DNA of 64,000 nt from Sediminibacterium sp. (GCA_030054095.1 JASGCO010000019.1:1-64000); one strand, 5' to 3'. Numbered from the stretch's first letter, positions 26,821-36,879 are shown. The notes: generated by a model from the sequence alone, not told the origin. Numbers and translations: made by a program.

Positions 26821-28097
26821 TCGTGCATATTATTAGTATAAACATGTCCCTGCCGCCAATAGTCAACCGCCGAATACCAGCCTTCTTTGTAAAAATCGTT
26901 TCGTTCTAACAGGTAATCATTTTCGGTGTATGGGTTATCCGATTTGTTAAACATAAATTTAAGTGCGCCGGGCGCAGTTTCCTGTCCGTATATCCATAGT
27001 TCCCCGTTTTTAGTTTTGTAGATTCGGCTGGGTTCCCCAAATACAATATAAATCATACCTCTGTCCGTTTTCCAGCCCTGATGGTATGAGGTGTAATCGC
27101 GGTTAGCCAGTTTAACGCGACCGTAATAACTTTTTAGCAAGCGTTTGGCACGCTCTTCGCTTCCCCCCAGTTCTATCCAGAAATTATCAATAACTTCTTT
27201 CGGATTGGCTGCTTTTTTGCAGGTTTCAAATTCCTGTTTGTTCATTATATAACGGGTACAGCCAATCATTTCCTGTGTATTACTCACTCCGGGAAATGTT
27301 TCGTCGTAAGTATAAAGGGTTAATCCTTCAAAGGTTTTGCTCGCATCATTCCTAATATGAACAAATCCGTTATCGGGCATGGTAAGGGTAAAAGAATGCG
27401 AAACAAGTGGAATCGTAAAGGTACTGTCTGGTGCGTATTTCACCGGATCTGGTTTTATAGCGGAAAAGGGCGGGAGGGCAATGGCAAAATCATTGCGCAT
27501 AAATTCCGCTTTTAATGGCTGATCCATAAGACTTACGGCCTCTACGCGAAGAATATCTCCTTTTAAAAAATGAGTGTGAACCTGAGCTTCGTTGTTTTTG
27601 TAAATCAGATAATTTTCAGCGGTAGCTTTATTGGTTTTGTTTATTCTCAATTCGTGAAGGTAATTTACTTTTCGGTTCCAATCCAGTAAATTCATTTCAA
27701 GGTAGGCTCGTAGGCCTGTTTTTTGTTTTATCAGAAACGACCCTCTCAGCATTTTTTCAGAAACATCTCCGTTTACAACATCATAAATGTTAAAGGTTGA
27801 ACTATCTGACAGGGTTTTCCCGGAAGCATCGGCAAATAATTTGTAATGAACTTGCAGGCGGGTAAACACGCTGCTACCCGTATCGGCCCGGCGATAAATC
27901 AGTGTTTTATTGTTAATTTCATAATACACTCTTGTAACGCTGTCGTTAAGATGATAGGCTTTAGTATAGACTTCGAGTACATCCTCGTCGGTATGCGTAC
28001 CCGATTTGGTACTTTTAGTCGGAATACGCCGCGATTGACAGGAAAGCAAAAGTATGCCCGCAGATAAGAATAGTAAAAATGATAAAAACCGCATCAT
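26817..28097 (-). CDS. GWxTD-domain lipoprotein
   Basis: This 426-residue protein has a lipobox (ILLLSCQS). The C-terminal GWxTD domain is characteristic of Bacteroidota: the segment HQGWKTDRGMIYIVFGEPSR contains the name-giving GWKTD, followed by the conserved ELWIY and YTENDYLLER. The N-terminal 280 residues are beta-rich. The family's function is not established. It is divergent from the AI-2E transporter gene (48-base gap). Confidence 0.9.
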   Translation of the reverse strand: MMRFLSFLLFLSAGILLLSCQSRRIPTKSTKSGTHTDEDVLEVYTKAYHLNDSVTRVYYEINNKTLIYRRADTGSSVFTRLQVHYKLFADASGKTLSDSSTFNIYDVVNGDVSEKMLRGSFLIKQKTGLRAYLEMNLLDWNRKVNYLHELRINKTNKATAENYLIYKNNEAQVHTHFLKGDILRVEAVSLMDQPLKAEFMRNDFAIALPPFSAIKPDPVKYAPDSTFTIPLVSHSFTLTMPDNGFVHIRNDASKTFEGLTLYTYDETFPGVSNTQEMIGCTRYIMNKQEFETCKKAANPKEVIDNFWIELGGSEERAKRLLKSYYGRVKLANRDYTSYHQGWKTDRGMIYIVFGEPSRIYKTKNGELWIYGQETAPGALKFMFNKSDNPYTENDYLLERNDFYKEGWYSAVDYWRQGHVYTNNMHE

Positions 28098-28145
28098 AGC
28101 CAGTTATAAAGATAAGGTATAATTTATACATTTGTAAACTGCTGC

Positions 28146-29234
28146 ATGAAACTTAAACTGAATATCTGGCCCTTTATCGGACTCCTTTTGATTGTGGTGC
28201 TGGCAATTCTGTTTTTTAAAATATTTGTTTACATCTGTATTTCCGGATTATTGTTTTTTATTGGCTATCCCATAACGTACAGGATAGAGTCCGTTAAGAT
28301 TTCTAAACGTAAAATCCCCGATAGCCTGGCTGCCGTTGTAACCTTGTTAGTTTTACTTGGAGTATTTACTCTTTTGTTCATTTTGATTGTTCCGCCGTTA
28401 CTCGATCAGATGAACAGCTTGTCTTCTTTAAATTATTACGACGTTATCAGAAATGTTTTGCAGCAATTTCCAACATTAAAAGAACTTATGTTGCAACTGG
28501 GAAGTGAGGCGGCTCTTAAACAGGCGATTGAAGGACGTATGCACAAATTAATGGAATTTCAGAATATGTCGCTTATTATTAACAACATGTTTAGTTATAT
28601 GGGGGCTATTGTGTCGGGAATTTTTTGTGTGTTGTTTATCACGTTCTTTTTTCTTAAAGATGAAATGATTGTTAAACAGAGTTTATTATTGATTACACCC
28701 AGCCGTTATGAACAGCAAGTGAGGGATGTGTTACGTACCAGTAAAAAGATGCTCAGCCGTTACTTTGTAGGGTTATTGATTGATATGTTCATTGTTGGGG
28801 TATTGGTAGGTATTAGTTTGTGGGCCTGTGGTATTAAGAACGCGCTTATTATTGCAGTGGTTGCCGGTTTGTTTAATGTTGTTCCTTATGTGGGGCCTGT
28901 TATCACCATTCTGGTTGCTTTTTTTCTGGGGTCGAGTTCTTGTATTGCTTTTGAACAGTACGAACTTATCCGGCCCGCTATTACAAAAATAAGTATAGTG
29001 CTGGTGTCGGTTTATGCTTTAGATGCTTTACTTATTCAGCCTTTTATTTTTTCGAGTACAGTAAAGGCACATCCGTTGGAAGTTTTTATTGTGACATTAA
29101 TGGCGGGAAGCATGGCAGGTATTGTGGGTATGATTATAGCTATGCCGGCTTATACACTTTTGCGTATTATCGCCAAGGAGTTTCTTACCCAATTTAAGTT
29201 TTTTAAAAAAATCACGGAGCAAATCACCGAATAG
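28146..29234 (+). CDS. AI-2E family transporter (PerM-like)
   Basis: This 362-residue protein has seven to eight membrane helices in the family's pattern: two N-terminal pairs, an extracellular domain with LLDQMNSL and short helices, then the conserved C-terminal bundle (GLFNVVPYVGPVIT, IQPFIFSSTVKAHPLEVF). AI-2E proteins export small molecules or ions; only some move autoinducer-2, so the substrate is open. A -7-like TACATTTG at 28127-28134 lies 11 bases before the ATG. Confidence 0.92.
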   Translation: MKLKLNIWPFIGLLLIVVLAILFFKIFVYICISGLLFFIGYPITYRIESVKISKRKIPDSLAAVVTLLVLLGVFTLLFILIVPPLLDQMNSLSSLNYYDVIRNVLQQFPTLKELMLQLGSEAALKQAIEGRMHKLMEFQNMSLIINNMFSYMGAIVSGIFCVLFITFFFLKDEMIVKQSLLLITPSRYEQQVRDVLRTSKKMLSRYFVGLLIDMFIVGVLVGISLWACGIKNALIIAVVAGLFNVVPYVGPVITILVAFFLGSSSCIAFEQYELIRPAITKISIVLVSVYALDALLIQPFIFSSTVKAHPLEVFIVTLMAGSMAGIVGMIIAMPAYTLLRIIAKEFLTQFKFFKKITEQITE

Positions 29235-29301
29235 AGGTATGGCAGGATACTCGGGCGTTTGTAAATAACTGTTATATTTGCAAAACTGCTATAACTTCTG
29301 A

Positions 29302-30276
29302 ATGAGCAAAGTCAAGTATAGGTTTAATACCCGTTCGTTAACATATGAACGGGCGCGCTTTTCCTTTAAAGAAATTTTTTGGAGGGTGCTTTCCTATCTG
29401 GCAACCGGAATTGTTTTTGCTACTGCCACTATATTGATAGCCCGGCAGGTATTGCCTTCACCTTCCGAAAAAAAGAAAAACAGGGAAATAGAGGCCCTTC
29501 AGTTGCAGTACGATCTGTTAAACAAAAAAATGGAACAGGTTACAATGGTGTTAAAAGATCTGGAAGACAGAGATGATAATATTTACCGTACCATTTTTGA
29601 GAGTGAACCGTTACCCAAAAGCGTACGTAATTCGGGTTTTGGTGGCAGCGACCGTTATAGCGTTTTTGATAATTATGACAACGCGGAACTTCTTAAAGTA
29701 ACCACAGAGCGTATGGATCGTTTAACCAAGCGTTTATACGTGCAGTCCAAATCATTTGACGAAGTGGTAAAACTAGCGAAGGACAAGCAAAACCTGATAG
29801 CCAGCATACCCGCTATTATGCCCATCAATTCAAAAGATTTAAGCCATGCGGTAACCAGTGGTTTTGGTTGGAGAACACATCCCATTTATAAAACGGAAGA
29901 GTTTCATCCGGGGATGGATTTTTCAGCGGAAACAGGGACACCTATTTATGCCACCGGTGATGGGGTAGTGGAAAGAGCCGATGCCATGGCGCAGGGTTAC
30001 GGAAATCATGTGGTAATTAATCATGGATACGGTTATCAGACCTTATATGGTCACATGAGCCGGATAGCCACTTCGCAAGGGAAAAAGATTAAGCGTGGAG
30101 AATTAATAGGCTATGTGGGAAGCACAGGTTTAAGTACTGCCCCCCATCTGCATTATGAAGTTATCCGTAATGGTGAAAAAGTAAATCCGGTAAGCTATTA
30201 TTACAACGATTTATCTCCTGAACAATATCAACTCATGATTGAACTAAGTAAACGTTCAACACAATCTTTCGATTAA
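29302..30276 (+). CDS. M23-family peptidase, membrane-anchored
   Basis: This 324-residue protein has one N-terminal membrane helix (about 29-49) and a coiled-coil stretch (about 53-90). The C-terminal LytM domain has both zinc motifs (HPGMDFS, HLHYEVI) and the GFGWRTHP start typical of active enzymes. The layout matches Bacteroidota cell-wall endopeptidases that lie in the periplasm. A TATATTTG box at 29273-29280 precedes it. The amino-acid permease starts 3 bases after it. Confidence 0.92.
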   Translation: MSKVKYRFNTRSLTYERARFSFKEIFWRVLSYLATGIVFATATILIARQVLPSPSEKKKNREIEALQLQYDLLNKKMEQVTMVLKDLEDRDDNIYRTIFESEPLPKSVRNSGFGGSDRYSVFDNYDNAELLKVTTERMDRLTKRLYVQSKSFDEVVKLAKDKQNLIASIPAIMPINSKDLSHAVTSGFGWRTHPIYKTEEFHPGMDFSAETGTPIYATGDGVVERADAMAQGYGNHVVINHGYGYQTLYGHMSRIATSQGKKIKRGELIGYVGSTGLSTAPHLHYEVIRNGEKVNPVSYYYNDLSPEQYQLMIELSKRSTQSFD

Positions 30277-30279
30277 TTC

Positions 30280-31590
30280 ATGTCGCAGCAATCTAAATTA
30301 GGATTTGGAACGTCCATCTCGCTGGTGGTCGCCAATATGATAGGGACTGGTGTATTTACCAGCCTCGGGTTTCAAGTGCTTAATATCGAAAGTGGTTTTG
30401 CCATTATGGCACTTTGGATATTGGGTGGGATTATAGCCTTATGTGGTGCTTTATGTTATGCCGAGATAGGCTCAGCGCTGCCGCAAAGCGGAGGGGAATA
30501 CCATTATTTGTCCAGATTGTACCACCCCGCAGTCGGCTTTTTAAGCGGATGGGTAAGTGTAACTGTTGGGTTTGCGGCCCCCATAGCTGCCGCGTCTGTC
30601 GCTTTAGGGAAATACGTACATAATATTTATCCCGGAGTTAATGAGACCGGACTGGCAATAGGCGTGATCGTACTCATCACGATTATGCATGCCATCAGTA
30701 CTCAGTTTGGCGCTACATTTCAGCGTATGTTTACGTTGGTTAAGATTGTAATAATTGTAATGTTTGCGGGGTTCGGATTGTTTCATATCCCGCAGCATCA
30801 GGTATCCTTTGTGGCCGATGCCGCGGCATGGAAGGATATTTTTTCCGCTTCATTTGCGGGATCGCTTATTTATGTTACTTACGCTTACAGTGGCTGGAAT
30901 GCGGCCGCCTATGTAGCGGGAGAAATAGAAGATGTAAACCGCACATTACCACGCGCCCTTGTTTTGGGAACGTTAATTGTATTGCTGGTATATACAATGT
31001 TAAACTATGTTTTTCTGTATTCGGTGCCTTTGCCTGAGTTAAAAGGGGTGGTTGAAGTGGGGTACCTTAGCGCCAACAAAATTTTCGGAAAGCAACTGGG
31101 ACAGTTTATGAGTTTGACCATCGCCGTATTACTTATATCCACTATCAGTGCCATGATTCTGGCGGGGCCACGGGTAATGCAGCGTATGGGACAGGACTTA
31201 CGAGGTTTAGGCTTTTTATCGGTTACCAACAAAAATAAAGTGCCTTATGTGTCAGTATTATTACAATCAGCCATAGCCATAACATTGGTGGTTATTTCAA
31301 AATTTGAGGAGTTAATTACGTATGTGGGTTTTACACTTAACTTGTTTACTTTTTTGACAGTACTTGGTGTCTTTATTTTGCGTTACCGGTTAAAAAAGTG
31401 GCCGAAGGGGGCATTTCGTATGCCATTGTTTCCCATTCCCGCTATTGTTTTTTTAGTAATTATTGGATGGATTTTAGTTAACTTGATGCAGCAAAAACCA
31501 AAGGAATCGCTTTTGGGAGTACTTACCGTAGTGGTAGGATACTTTTTTTATCTGGTGGTTAAGATCAGGACAACCTATATTAAAAAGTAA
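30280..31590 (+). CDS. APC-family amino-acid permease
   Basis: This 436-residue protein has about twelve membrane helices. The first helix has the substrate-site pattern NMIGTGVFTSLGF, and helix 2 is followed by AEIGSALPQSGGEYHYL, both diagnostic of the APC superfamily. It probably imports or exchanges amino acids, but the specificity cannot be told. The start is 3 bases after the peptidase gene and a terminator follows. Confidence 0.92.
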   Translation: MSQQSKLGFGTSISLVVANMIGTGVFTSLGFQVLNIESGFAIMALWILGGIIALCGALCYAEIGSALPQSGGEYHYLSRLYHPAVGFLSGWVSVTVGFAAPIAAASVALGKYVHNIYPGVNETGLAIGVIVLITIMHAISTQFGATFQRMFTLVKIVIIVMFAGFGLFHIPQHQVSFVADAAAWKDIFSASFAGSLIYVTYAYSGWNAAAYVAGEIEDVNRTLPRALVLGTLIVLLVYTMLNYVFLYSVPLPELKGVVEVGYLSANKIFGKQLGQFMSLTIAVLLISTISAMILAGPRVMQRMGQDLRGLGFLSVTNKNKVPYVSVLLQSAIAITLVVISKFEELITYVGFTLNLFTFLTVLGVFILRYRLKKWPKGAFRMPLFPIPAIVFLVIIGWILVNLMQQKPKESLLGVLTVVVGYFFYLVVKIRTTYIKK

Positions 31591-31616
31591 GGTATTATTG
31601 TCGTTTTTATTTAAAC

Positions 31617-31650
31617 AAAAATGCCCTCGGTTTAAAGAGGGCATTTTGTT
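31617..31650. terminator. Bidirectional terminator
   Basis: AAAATGCCCTC and GAGGGCATTTT form a perfect 11-bp stem with an eight-base loop, between the permease gene and the convergent glnN. Confidence 0.88.
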
Positions 31651-31675
31651 TAAGATAATGTATTACTGAACATTC

Positions 31676-33871
31676 TTATCTCAGGTAAAGCATTTCCCGG
31701 TATTTAGGTAAGGGCCATACTGCATCGTCAACGATGTTTTCGAGTTTATCAACGTTATAACGAATGACATCAAAAAATGGTTTTACCTTATCGCAATAAG
31801 CATGAGCCTGTTTTTTAGCGTTATCCAGATTGTTGGCTTTTTTACGTTCTTCTGTCATATCATCGGCCGCTTTTTTAATGATGCTGACACGTTCGCTGAT
31901 TTCCTTAATTAGAGCCAGTTGCGTATCGGCTGCTTTTTTAAATTCAGCCGCGCTCAGGATTTGCTTTAAGCCAACCGCGTTATCTGTTAAGGTTTTCTGG
32001 TAGCTTAACGATGCAGGGATAATCTGATTGTCAACGATATCAGCAATAATACGGCTTTCGATTTGTATTTTTTTGGTATAGGTTTCCAGGTAAATTTCGT
32101 AACGGGCTTCCTGTTCGCGATGATTCAGAATTCCCAGATTTTCAAATAACTGGATAGATTTTTTACTTACATAAGCTTCCAGGGCACCCGGTGTTGTTGG
32201 AATATTGTTTAGCCCACGTTTTTTTGCTTCTACCTTCCAGGCGTCACCATAACCGTTTCCTTCAAAGCGAATTTTCTTACTTTCAGTAATATACTGTTTC
32301 AGTACATGGAATATGGCATCGTCCTTTTCCATTTTTTTAGCGCTCATCATGTGATCTACATCTTTTTTGAATGTGATCAGTTGCTCGGCCATAATGGAGT
32401 TGAGTACCGTCATGGCACCGGCGCAGTTAGCAGAAGAGCCAACAGCACGGAATTCGAACTTGTTACCAGTAAAGGCAAAAGGCGAAGTACGGTTGCGGTC
32501 GGTATTATCAATTAAAATTTCAGGAATTTTCCCAATGTTGAGTTTAAGCGCTGTTTTTTCTTCGGGACTTAATTTTTTCTCACCAACACTTTTCTCTAAA
32601 TCGTCCAGTACTTTATTTAATTGCTCTCCTAAAAACACACTCATAATAGCCGGAGGTGCTTCATTGGCACCTAAGCGATGATCGTTATTAGCACTGGCAA
32701 TAGAAGCGCGGAGTAAATCAGCGTGTTCGTAAACCGCTTTGATGGTATTAATAAAAAAGGAGAGGAACTGTAAATTGGTTTTTGGGGTTTTGCCGGGTGA
32801 TAAAAGATTTTTACCGGTGCTAGTAGCCAGGCTCCAGTTATTGTGTTTCCCACTTCCGTTTACACCAGCATACGGTTTTTCGTGTAACAGTACACGGAAA
32901 TTATGACGGATAGCCACTTTTTCCATCACGTCCATCAGTAACTGGTTGTGGTCAACGGCAATATTAATCTCTTCAAATACCGGAGCACATTCGAATTGAG
33001 CAGGAGCCACTTCGTTATGACGGGTGCGTACCGGAATACCCAATAAGTGCGATTCATATTCAAAATCTTTCATAAACGCTTGTACACGCTCAGGAATAGA
33101 CCCCCAGTAATGATCTTCTAATTGCTGACCTTTAGCTGAGGCATGTCCAAATAACGTGCGACCGGTTTGCTGTAAATCGTAGCGAATATTGTAAAGAGCC
33201 GCATCAATCAGGAAATATTCCTGTTCCCAACCTAAAGTTCCTATTACTTTGGTAACGTTTTTATCGAAATACGACTGGCATACTTCTGTGGCTGCTTTAT
33301 CTAAAGCAGAAAGGGATTTGATTAGAGGCGTTTTGAAATCGAGAGATTCACCGGTGTAAGAAATAAAAATGGTAGGAATGCACAAGGTATTTCCCCAGAT
33401 AAAAGCAGGAGAAGTTGGATCCCATGCGGTGTATCCTCTGGCTTCGAATGTACTGCGAACACCACCGTTAGGGAACGATGACGCGTCGGGTTCCTGTTGT
33501 ACCAATTGAGAACCGCTAAACCGTTCAATAGCCCTGCCCCCGCCAATGGGTTCAAAAAATCCATCGTGTTTTTCGGCAGTAGTTCCGGTTAATGGCTGGA
33601 ACCAGTGTGTAAAATGCGTTACACCTTTACTTTGAGCCCAGGCTTTCATACAGGCAGCTACCTGATCGGCCATTTTACGATCAATGGTTGAACCTTGTTC
33701 CATCGCTTCTTTTACACTGTTAAACGCTTCTTCACTTAAAAAGGTGCGCATAGCGTCAATACCAAAAACGTTGGCACCGTAGTATTCACTTACTTGTTTA
33801 GTGGGTTGAGAAGATTCTACAGGTTTGCGATTGATCACTTCCTGCATGGCTAAAATCCGTTTTGTGCTCAT
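31676..33871 (-). CDS. glnN: Glutamine synthetase type III
   Basis: This 731-residue enzyme has the length of GSIII, well above GSI (about 470). It makes glutamine from glutamate, ammonia and ATP. The family-specific N-terminal part ends in the ELG-like LGWEQEYFLID. The glutamate/ATP site is in GVNGSGKHNNWS, and NRTSPFAFTGNKFEFRAVGS is the signature near the adenylation-free C-terminal half. A -7-like TACCTTTG (minus strand, 33898-33891) precedes the ATG by 19 bases. GSIII is typical of Bacteroidota and cyanobacteria. Confidence 0.97.
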   Translation of the reverse strand: MSTKRILAMQEVINRKPVESSQPTKQVSEYYGANVFGIDAMRTFLSEEAFNSVKEAMEQGSTIDRKMADQVAACMKAWAQSKGVTHFTHWFQPLTGTTAEKHDGFFEPIGGGRAIERFSGSQLVQQEPDASSFPNGGVRSTFEARGYTAWDPTSPAFIWGNTLCIPTIFISYTGESLDFKTPLIKSLSALDKAATEVCQSYFDKNVTKVIGTLGWEQEYFLIDAALYNIRYDLQQTGRTLFGHASAKGQQLEDHYWGSIPERVQAFMKDFEYESHLLGIPVRTRHNEVAPAQFECAPVFEEINIAVDHNQLLMDVMEKVAIRHNFRVLLHEKPYAGVNGSGKHNNWSLATSTGKNLLSPGKTPKTNLQFLSFFINTIKAVYEHADLLRASIASANNDHRLGANEAPPAIMSVFLGEQLNKVLDDLEKSVGEKKLSPEEKTALKLNIGKIPEILIDNTDRNRTSPFAFTGNKFEFRAVGSSANCAGAMTVLNSIMAEQLITFKKDVDHMMSAKKMEKDDAIFHVLKQYITESKKIRFEGNGYGDAWKVEAKKRGLNNIPTTPGALEAYVSKKSIQLFENLGILNHREQEARYEIYLETYTKKIQIESRIIADIVDNQIIPASLSYQKTLTDNAVGLKQILSAAEFKKAADTQLALIKEISERVSIIKKAADDMTEERKKANNLDNAKKQAHAYCDKVKPFFDVIRYNVDKLENIVDDAVWPLPKYREMLYLR

Positions 33872-34096
33872 TTTTTATTAAATTTTTTGCCAAAGGTATT
33901 AAAAAAAGGGGGGTGATTTAAATAAAAGTAGCTTTTTTAATAAAATGTTCATTTTTTTAGGGGGGTATAGACTCAAAAAATCATTTTTAGTAACGGCGAT
34001 TGCGAAAAGCCGTGTTTCATTAATGGGTGCTATACGAGGGATTAAAATGCTAAATTTGAGCAAACAATCGTTAAAAATTAACCTATAGCTTAATTT

Positions 34097-34498
34097 ATGA
34101 AAAGAAAAGCTGTATATTTGGAGGCAGACCAAAATGGCAAAATAGCTATATACATAGACCAAAAAAACATGAACAATATAGTTGCCTATATACAACAAGA
34201 TGCCCGGCACTTAAAAAAATGGATGTATATCAAAAATGTGATATTATCTAATCTTAGAATTCCAGAGGTGTTTGATAAAGAAGATATAGACAAAGAATGC
34301 AAGGATGTATATGCTATGAAATTTTTTAAAGGGCAGGAGAATGACCGTATATACTGTAAACGTTTACAGCATAAAGGGAAAAACTGTGTTATTATTGTAG
34401 CCTCAGAATTGCACCTTAAAAAGAAAACTCAAAAAAATTCAGCCAGAGAAATTGCATTAATAAAAAGTGTAGCCAGTTATGAGTATAGCATTGAATAA
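34097..34498 (+). CDS. Putative toxin of a type II toxin-antitoxin pair (HigB/RelE-like)
   Basis: This 133-residue basic protein precedes and overlaps an XRE-type gene by 20 bases. The order toxin first, then HTH antitoxin is that of HigBA-like pairs. The core NDRIYCKRLQHKGKNCVIIVASELHLKKK resembles the strand-rich end of RelE-superfamily RNases, followed by a Lys-rich tail. No catalytic residue can be assigned with confidence, and function rests mainly on the pairing. The N-terminal 60 residues are unfamiliar. The region is AT-rich. Confidence 0.6.
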   Translation: MKRKAVYLEADQNGKIAIYIDQKNMNNIVAYIQQDARHLKKWMYIKNVILSNLRIPEVFDKEDIDKECKDVYAMKFFKGQENDRIYCKRLQHKGKNCVIIVASELHLKKKTQKNSAREIALIKSVASYEYSIE

Positions 34499-34928
34499 AA
34501 AATTGAAATTGTTGGTAAATGGGCCTCAGAAAAAACAGGATCAACTCGATGTAGAACGGGATCTTCTATCTGCCCGTTTTTTAAGTGAGATTCAGCGTCA
34601 CCTAGAAACCAATGGATTAACCCGGAAAGAACTGGCAAAGCGTACCGGAGTATCGGCCAGTTTTATTAGCCAGTTGTTTACCGCCGAAAAAACACTTAGT
34701 CTTGAGTTTATAGCTAAGGTACAAAGGGCTCTGGGTATTGAGTTTCAAATATCGGCAATAACAAAGGCAACAAAGTATGTTCCCGGTTCACAGCATTTGC
34801 ATAAGTTTAAAACTGAAGCAAGTGAAGATACAGAAGAACATTTCAAAATGGCGGCTGAACCTGAAACCATATATAAAACAATTACAAAAACTAAAAAAAA
34901 AGGCTCAAATGGTAAAAGATCCAGGTAA
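34479..34928 (+). CDS. XRE-family HTH protein, putative antitoxin
   Basis: This 149-residue protein has a Cro/C1-type helix-turn-helix (about 45-95, TRKELAKRTGVSASFISQLF) and a long charged, Lys-rich tail ending in KKKGSNGKRSR. It overlaps the preceding toxin-like gene by 20 bases, so the two are translated together. Antitoxins of this kind bind the toxin and repress their own promoter. The tail is longer than in most HigA proteins. Confidence 0.75.
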   Translation: MSIALNKKLKLLVNGPQKKQDQLDVERDLLSARFLSEIQRHLETNGLTRKELAKRTGVSASFISQLFTAEKTLSLEFIAKVQRALGIEFQISAITKATKYVPGSQHLHKFKTEASEDTEEHFKMAAEPETIYKTITKTKKKGSNGKRSR

Positions 34929-34991
34929 GAAAGTCAGAGTTTGTGATAAAGGAAACACAAGCTGGCTAAAATCTCAATATCTTTGCCGGAT

Positions 34992-36203
34992 ATGATACCT
35001 TTTTCGCCCCCCAGAATAGATGATGCCATTTGTAACGAAGTGGTAGCCGCTTTAAAGAGTGGTTGGATTACCACAGGCCCCCGCACCAAAACTTTTGAGA
35101 AAAAGATTAGTGCGTATTGTGGTAATAAGGCGACATTGTGCTTAAACAGCGCTACTGCCGGATTAGAAATTATGTTGCGGTGGTTTGGGGTAAAAGAAGG
35201 CGATGAAGTTATTCTGCCGGCTTATACCTATAGTGCTACTGCTAATGTGATTATCCACTGTGGTGCCACACCTGTTTTTGTGGATGTAAAGGCCGACGAC
35301 TTTACCATAGATCCGGTAATGATAGAAAAGGCAATTACTTCAAAAACCAAAGTGATTATGCCGGTAGATTTTGCGGGTTATCCCTGCGATTATACTGCTA
35401 TTAACGCTTTAGCCGAAAAATACCGGCATGTGTTTTGCCCAGATGGTGAACGTCAGCAACAATTGGGGCGCATTATGATATTAAGCGATGCCGCGCATAG
35501 TTTTGGTGCTTCAGTAAACGATAAAAAAACGGGAAGTTTGTGTGATGTCAGCGTGTTTTCATTCCATGCAGTTAAAAACCTTACTACTGCCGAAGGTGGA
35601 GCTGTGGCGTTGAATTTCGAAGAGCCGCAATTCGATAATGGCGCTATTTATACCGAACTGTGTGTAAAAACCCTGCATGGGCAAAACAAGGATGCTTTGG
35701 CCAAAACTCAGAAAGGAAACTGGAAATACGATATTGTAGAAGCAGGTTACAAATGTAACATGACCGATTTGAGCGCGGCCATCGGACTTGTTGAACTGGA
35801 ACGGTACGATAGTGATACCCTGATAAAGCGTAAACACATTTGTGATGCGTACACCCGTTTTTTAGAAACGGATAAACGTCTGGAACTTCCGGTATTTGAG
35901 AAGGGCGGTGTGCAAAGTTGTTATCATTTATACCCTTTACGTGTAAAAAACATATCCGAACAGCAACGCGATGCCATTATGCAGGAAATATTTGAACAGG
36001 ATGTTAGCGTAAACGTACATTTTATACCGGTTCCGGGGATGAGTTTCTATAAGCGATTGGGATATACTATAAACGACTATCCTGTAACTTATGATAATTT
36101 TAGCCGTGAAATAACGTTGCCGGTATTTTATGATCTTACCGACGAACAGATTCAAACCGTAGTGAAAGCGGTACGCTCCGCGCTCGATAAAGTGCTATGT
36201 TAA
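34992..36203 (+). CDS. DegT/DnrJ/EryC1/StrS aminotransferase
   Basis: This 403-residue PLP-dependent enzyme adds an amino group to a keto-sugar nucleotide. The PLP lysine is K195 in FSFHAVKNLTTAEGG. NSATAGLEIML and SDAAHSFGA are the other cofactor contacts. The ATG at 34992 gives MIPFSPPRIDD, the family's normal start; a TTG at 34983 was not used. It overlaps the next gene, an initiating sugar-phosphate transferase, by 7 bases. The pair suggests an amino-sugar as the first unit of a surface glycan, as in PglE/PglC-type pathways. Confidence 0.93.
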   Translation: MIPFSPPRIDDAICNEVVAALKSGWITTGPRTKTFEKKISAYCGNKATLCLNSATAGLEIMLRWFGVKEGDEVILPAYTYSATANVIIHCGATPVFVDVKADDFTIDPVMIEKAITSKTKVIMPVDFAGYPCDYTAINALAEKYRHVFCPDGERQQQLGRIMILSDAAHSFGASVNDKKTGSLCDVSVFSFHAVKNLTTAEGGAVALNFEEPQFDNGAIYTELCVKTLHGQNKDALAKTQKGNWKYDIVEAGYKCNMTDLSAAIGLVELERYDSDTLIKRKHICDAYTRFLETDKRLELPVFEKGGVQSCYHLYPLRVKNISEQQRDAIMQEIFEQDVSVNVHFIPVPGMSFYKRLGYTINDYPVTYDNFSREITLPVFYDLTDEQIQTVVKAVRSALDKVLC

Positions 36204-36787
36204 AACGCCTGTTTGATATTGTTTTTTCATTTACAGGATTCATCGTCCTATCTCCGTTATTGTTAGTTTTAGGATTATGGGTAATCCTTGGTTCAAAGGG
36301 AGGAATGTTCTACCGTCAGGAACGTATAGGGCGTAATGGAAAGGTATTCCGTTTATTTAAGTTCCGTTCCATGTACACCAATTCTGATAAAAAGGGATTG
36401 CTTACGGTGGGCGGGCGCGATCCGCGAATAACCCCTGCCGGCTATTATCTGAGGCGTTATAAACTGGATGAGTTACCACAGTTGTTAAATGTGCTCATTG
36501 GTGATATGAGTTTGGTGGGCCCACGACCAGAAGTGAAAAAATACGTGGATTTGTACACACCGGAACAACGAAAAGTGCTTCTGGTGCGTCCCGGAATTAC
36601 CGATTACGCCTCATTGGAGTATTTTGAGGAAAATGACCTGCTGGCCCGGTCGGCGGATCCTGAAAAAACCTATATTGAAGAAATAATGCCGGCCAAATTG
36701 CGGTTAAATGAACGTTACATTATGGAAGCCGGACTCTTAACAGATCTTAAAATTATTCTGAGAACCCTTAAACGAATTGTAAAATAA
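36197..36787 (+). CDS. Initiating sugar-phosphate transferase (PglC-like)
   Basis: This 196-residue small phosphoglycosyl transferase puts the first sugar phosphate on undecaprenyl phosphate. It has a reentrant membrane helix at the N-terminus (about 5-32) and FKFRSMYTN. The catalytic Asp-Glu pair is in YKLDELPQLLNVL, and GDMSLVGPRPE is the substrate-site signature. The length fits the minimal PglC type and not the WcaJ type with extra helices. It overlaps the aminotransferase gene upstream, which may make its nucleotide-sugar substrate. Confidence 0.93.
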   Translation: MLKRLFDIVFSFTGFIVLSPLLLVLGLWVILGSKGGMFYRQERIGRNGKVFRLFKFRSMYTNSDKKGLLTVGGRDPRITPAGYYLRRYKLDELPQLLNVLIGDMSLVGPRPEVKKYVDLYTPEQRKVLLVRPGITDYASLEYFEENDLLARSADPEKTYIEEIMPAKLRLNERYIMEAGLLTDLKIILRTLKRIVK

Positions 36788-36848
36788 AGGGGTACGCGTC
36801 TTAAACCTGAAGTTCGACCAGCGTTTTGGGTATGTTGCTCATAAACTA

Positions 36849-36879
36849 TTGTATTACTCGAAATTATTTCGTAATTTTG
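36849..36879 (+). promoter_or_regulatory. Bacteroidota-type promoter of guaB
   Basis: TTG at 36849-36851 is followed after 20 bases by TAATTTTG at 36872-36879, a close match to TTG-N19-21-TAnnTTTG. Transcription would start near 36885, about 25 bases before the guaB ATG. Confidence 0.75.

Noticed and set aside
33900..33970. Two G6 runs next to A/T runs before the toxin-antitoxin pair
   Set aside because: They look like a repeat but share only simple runs; no dyad or other pattern.
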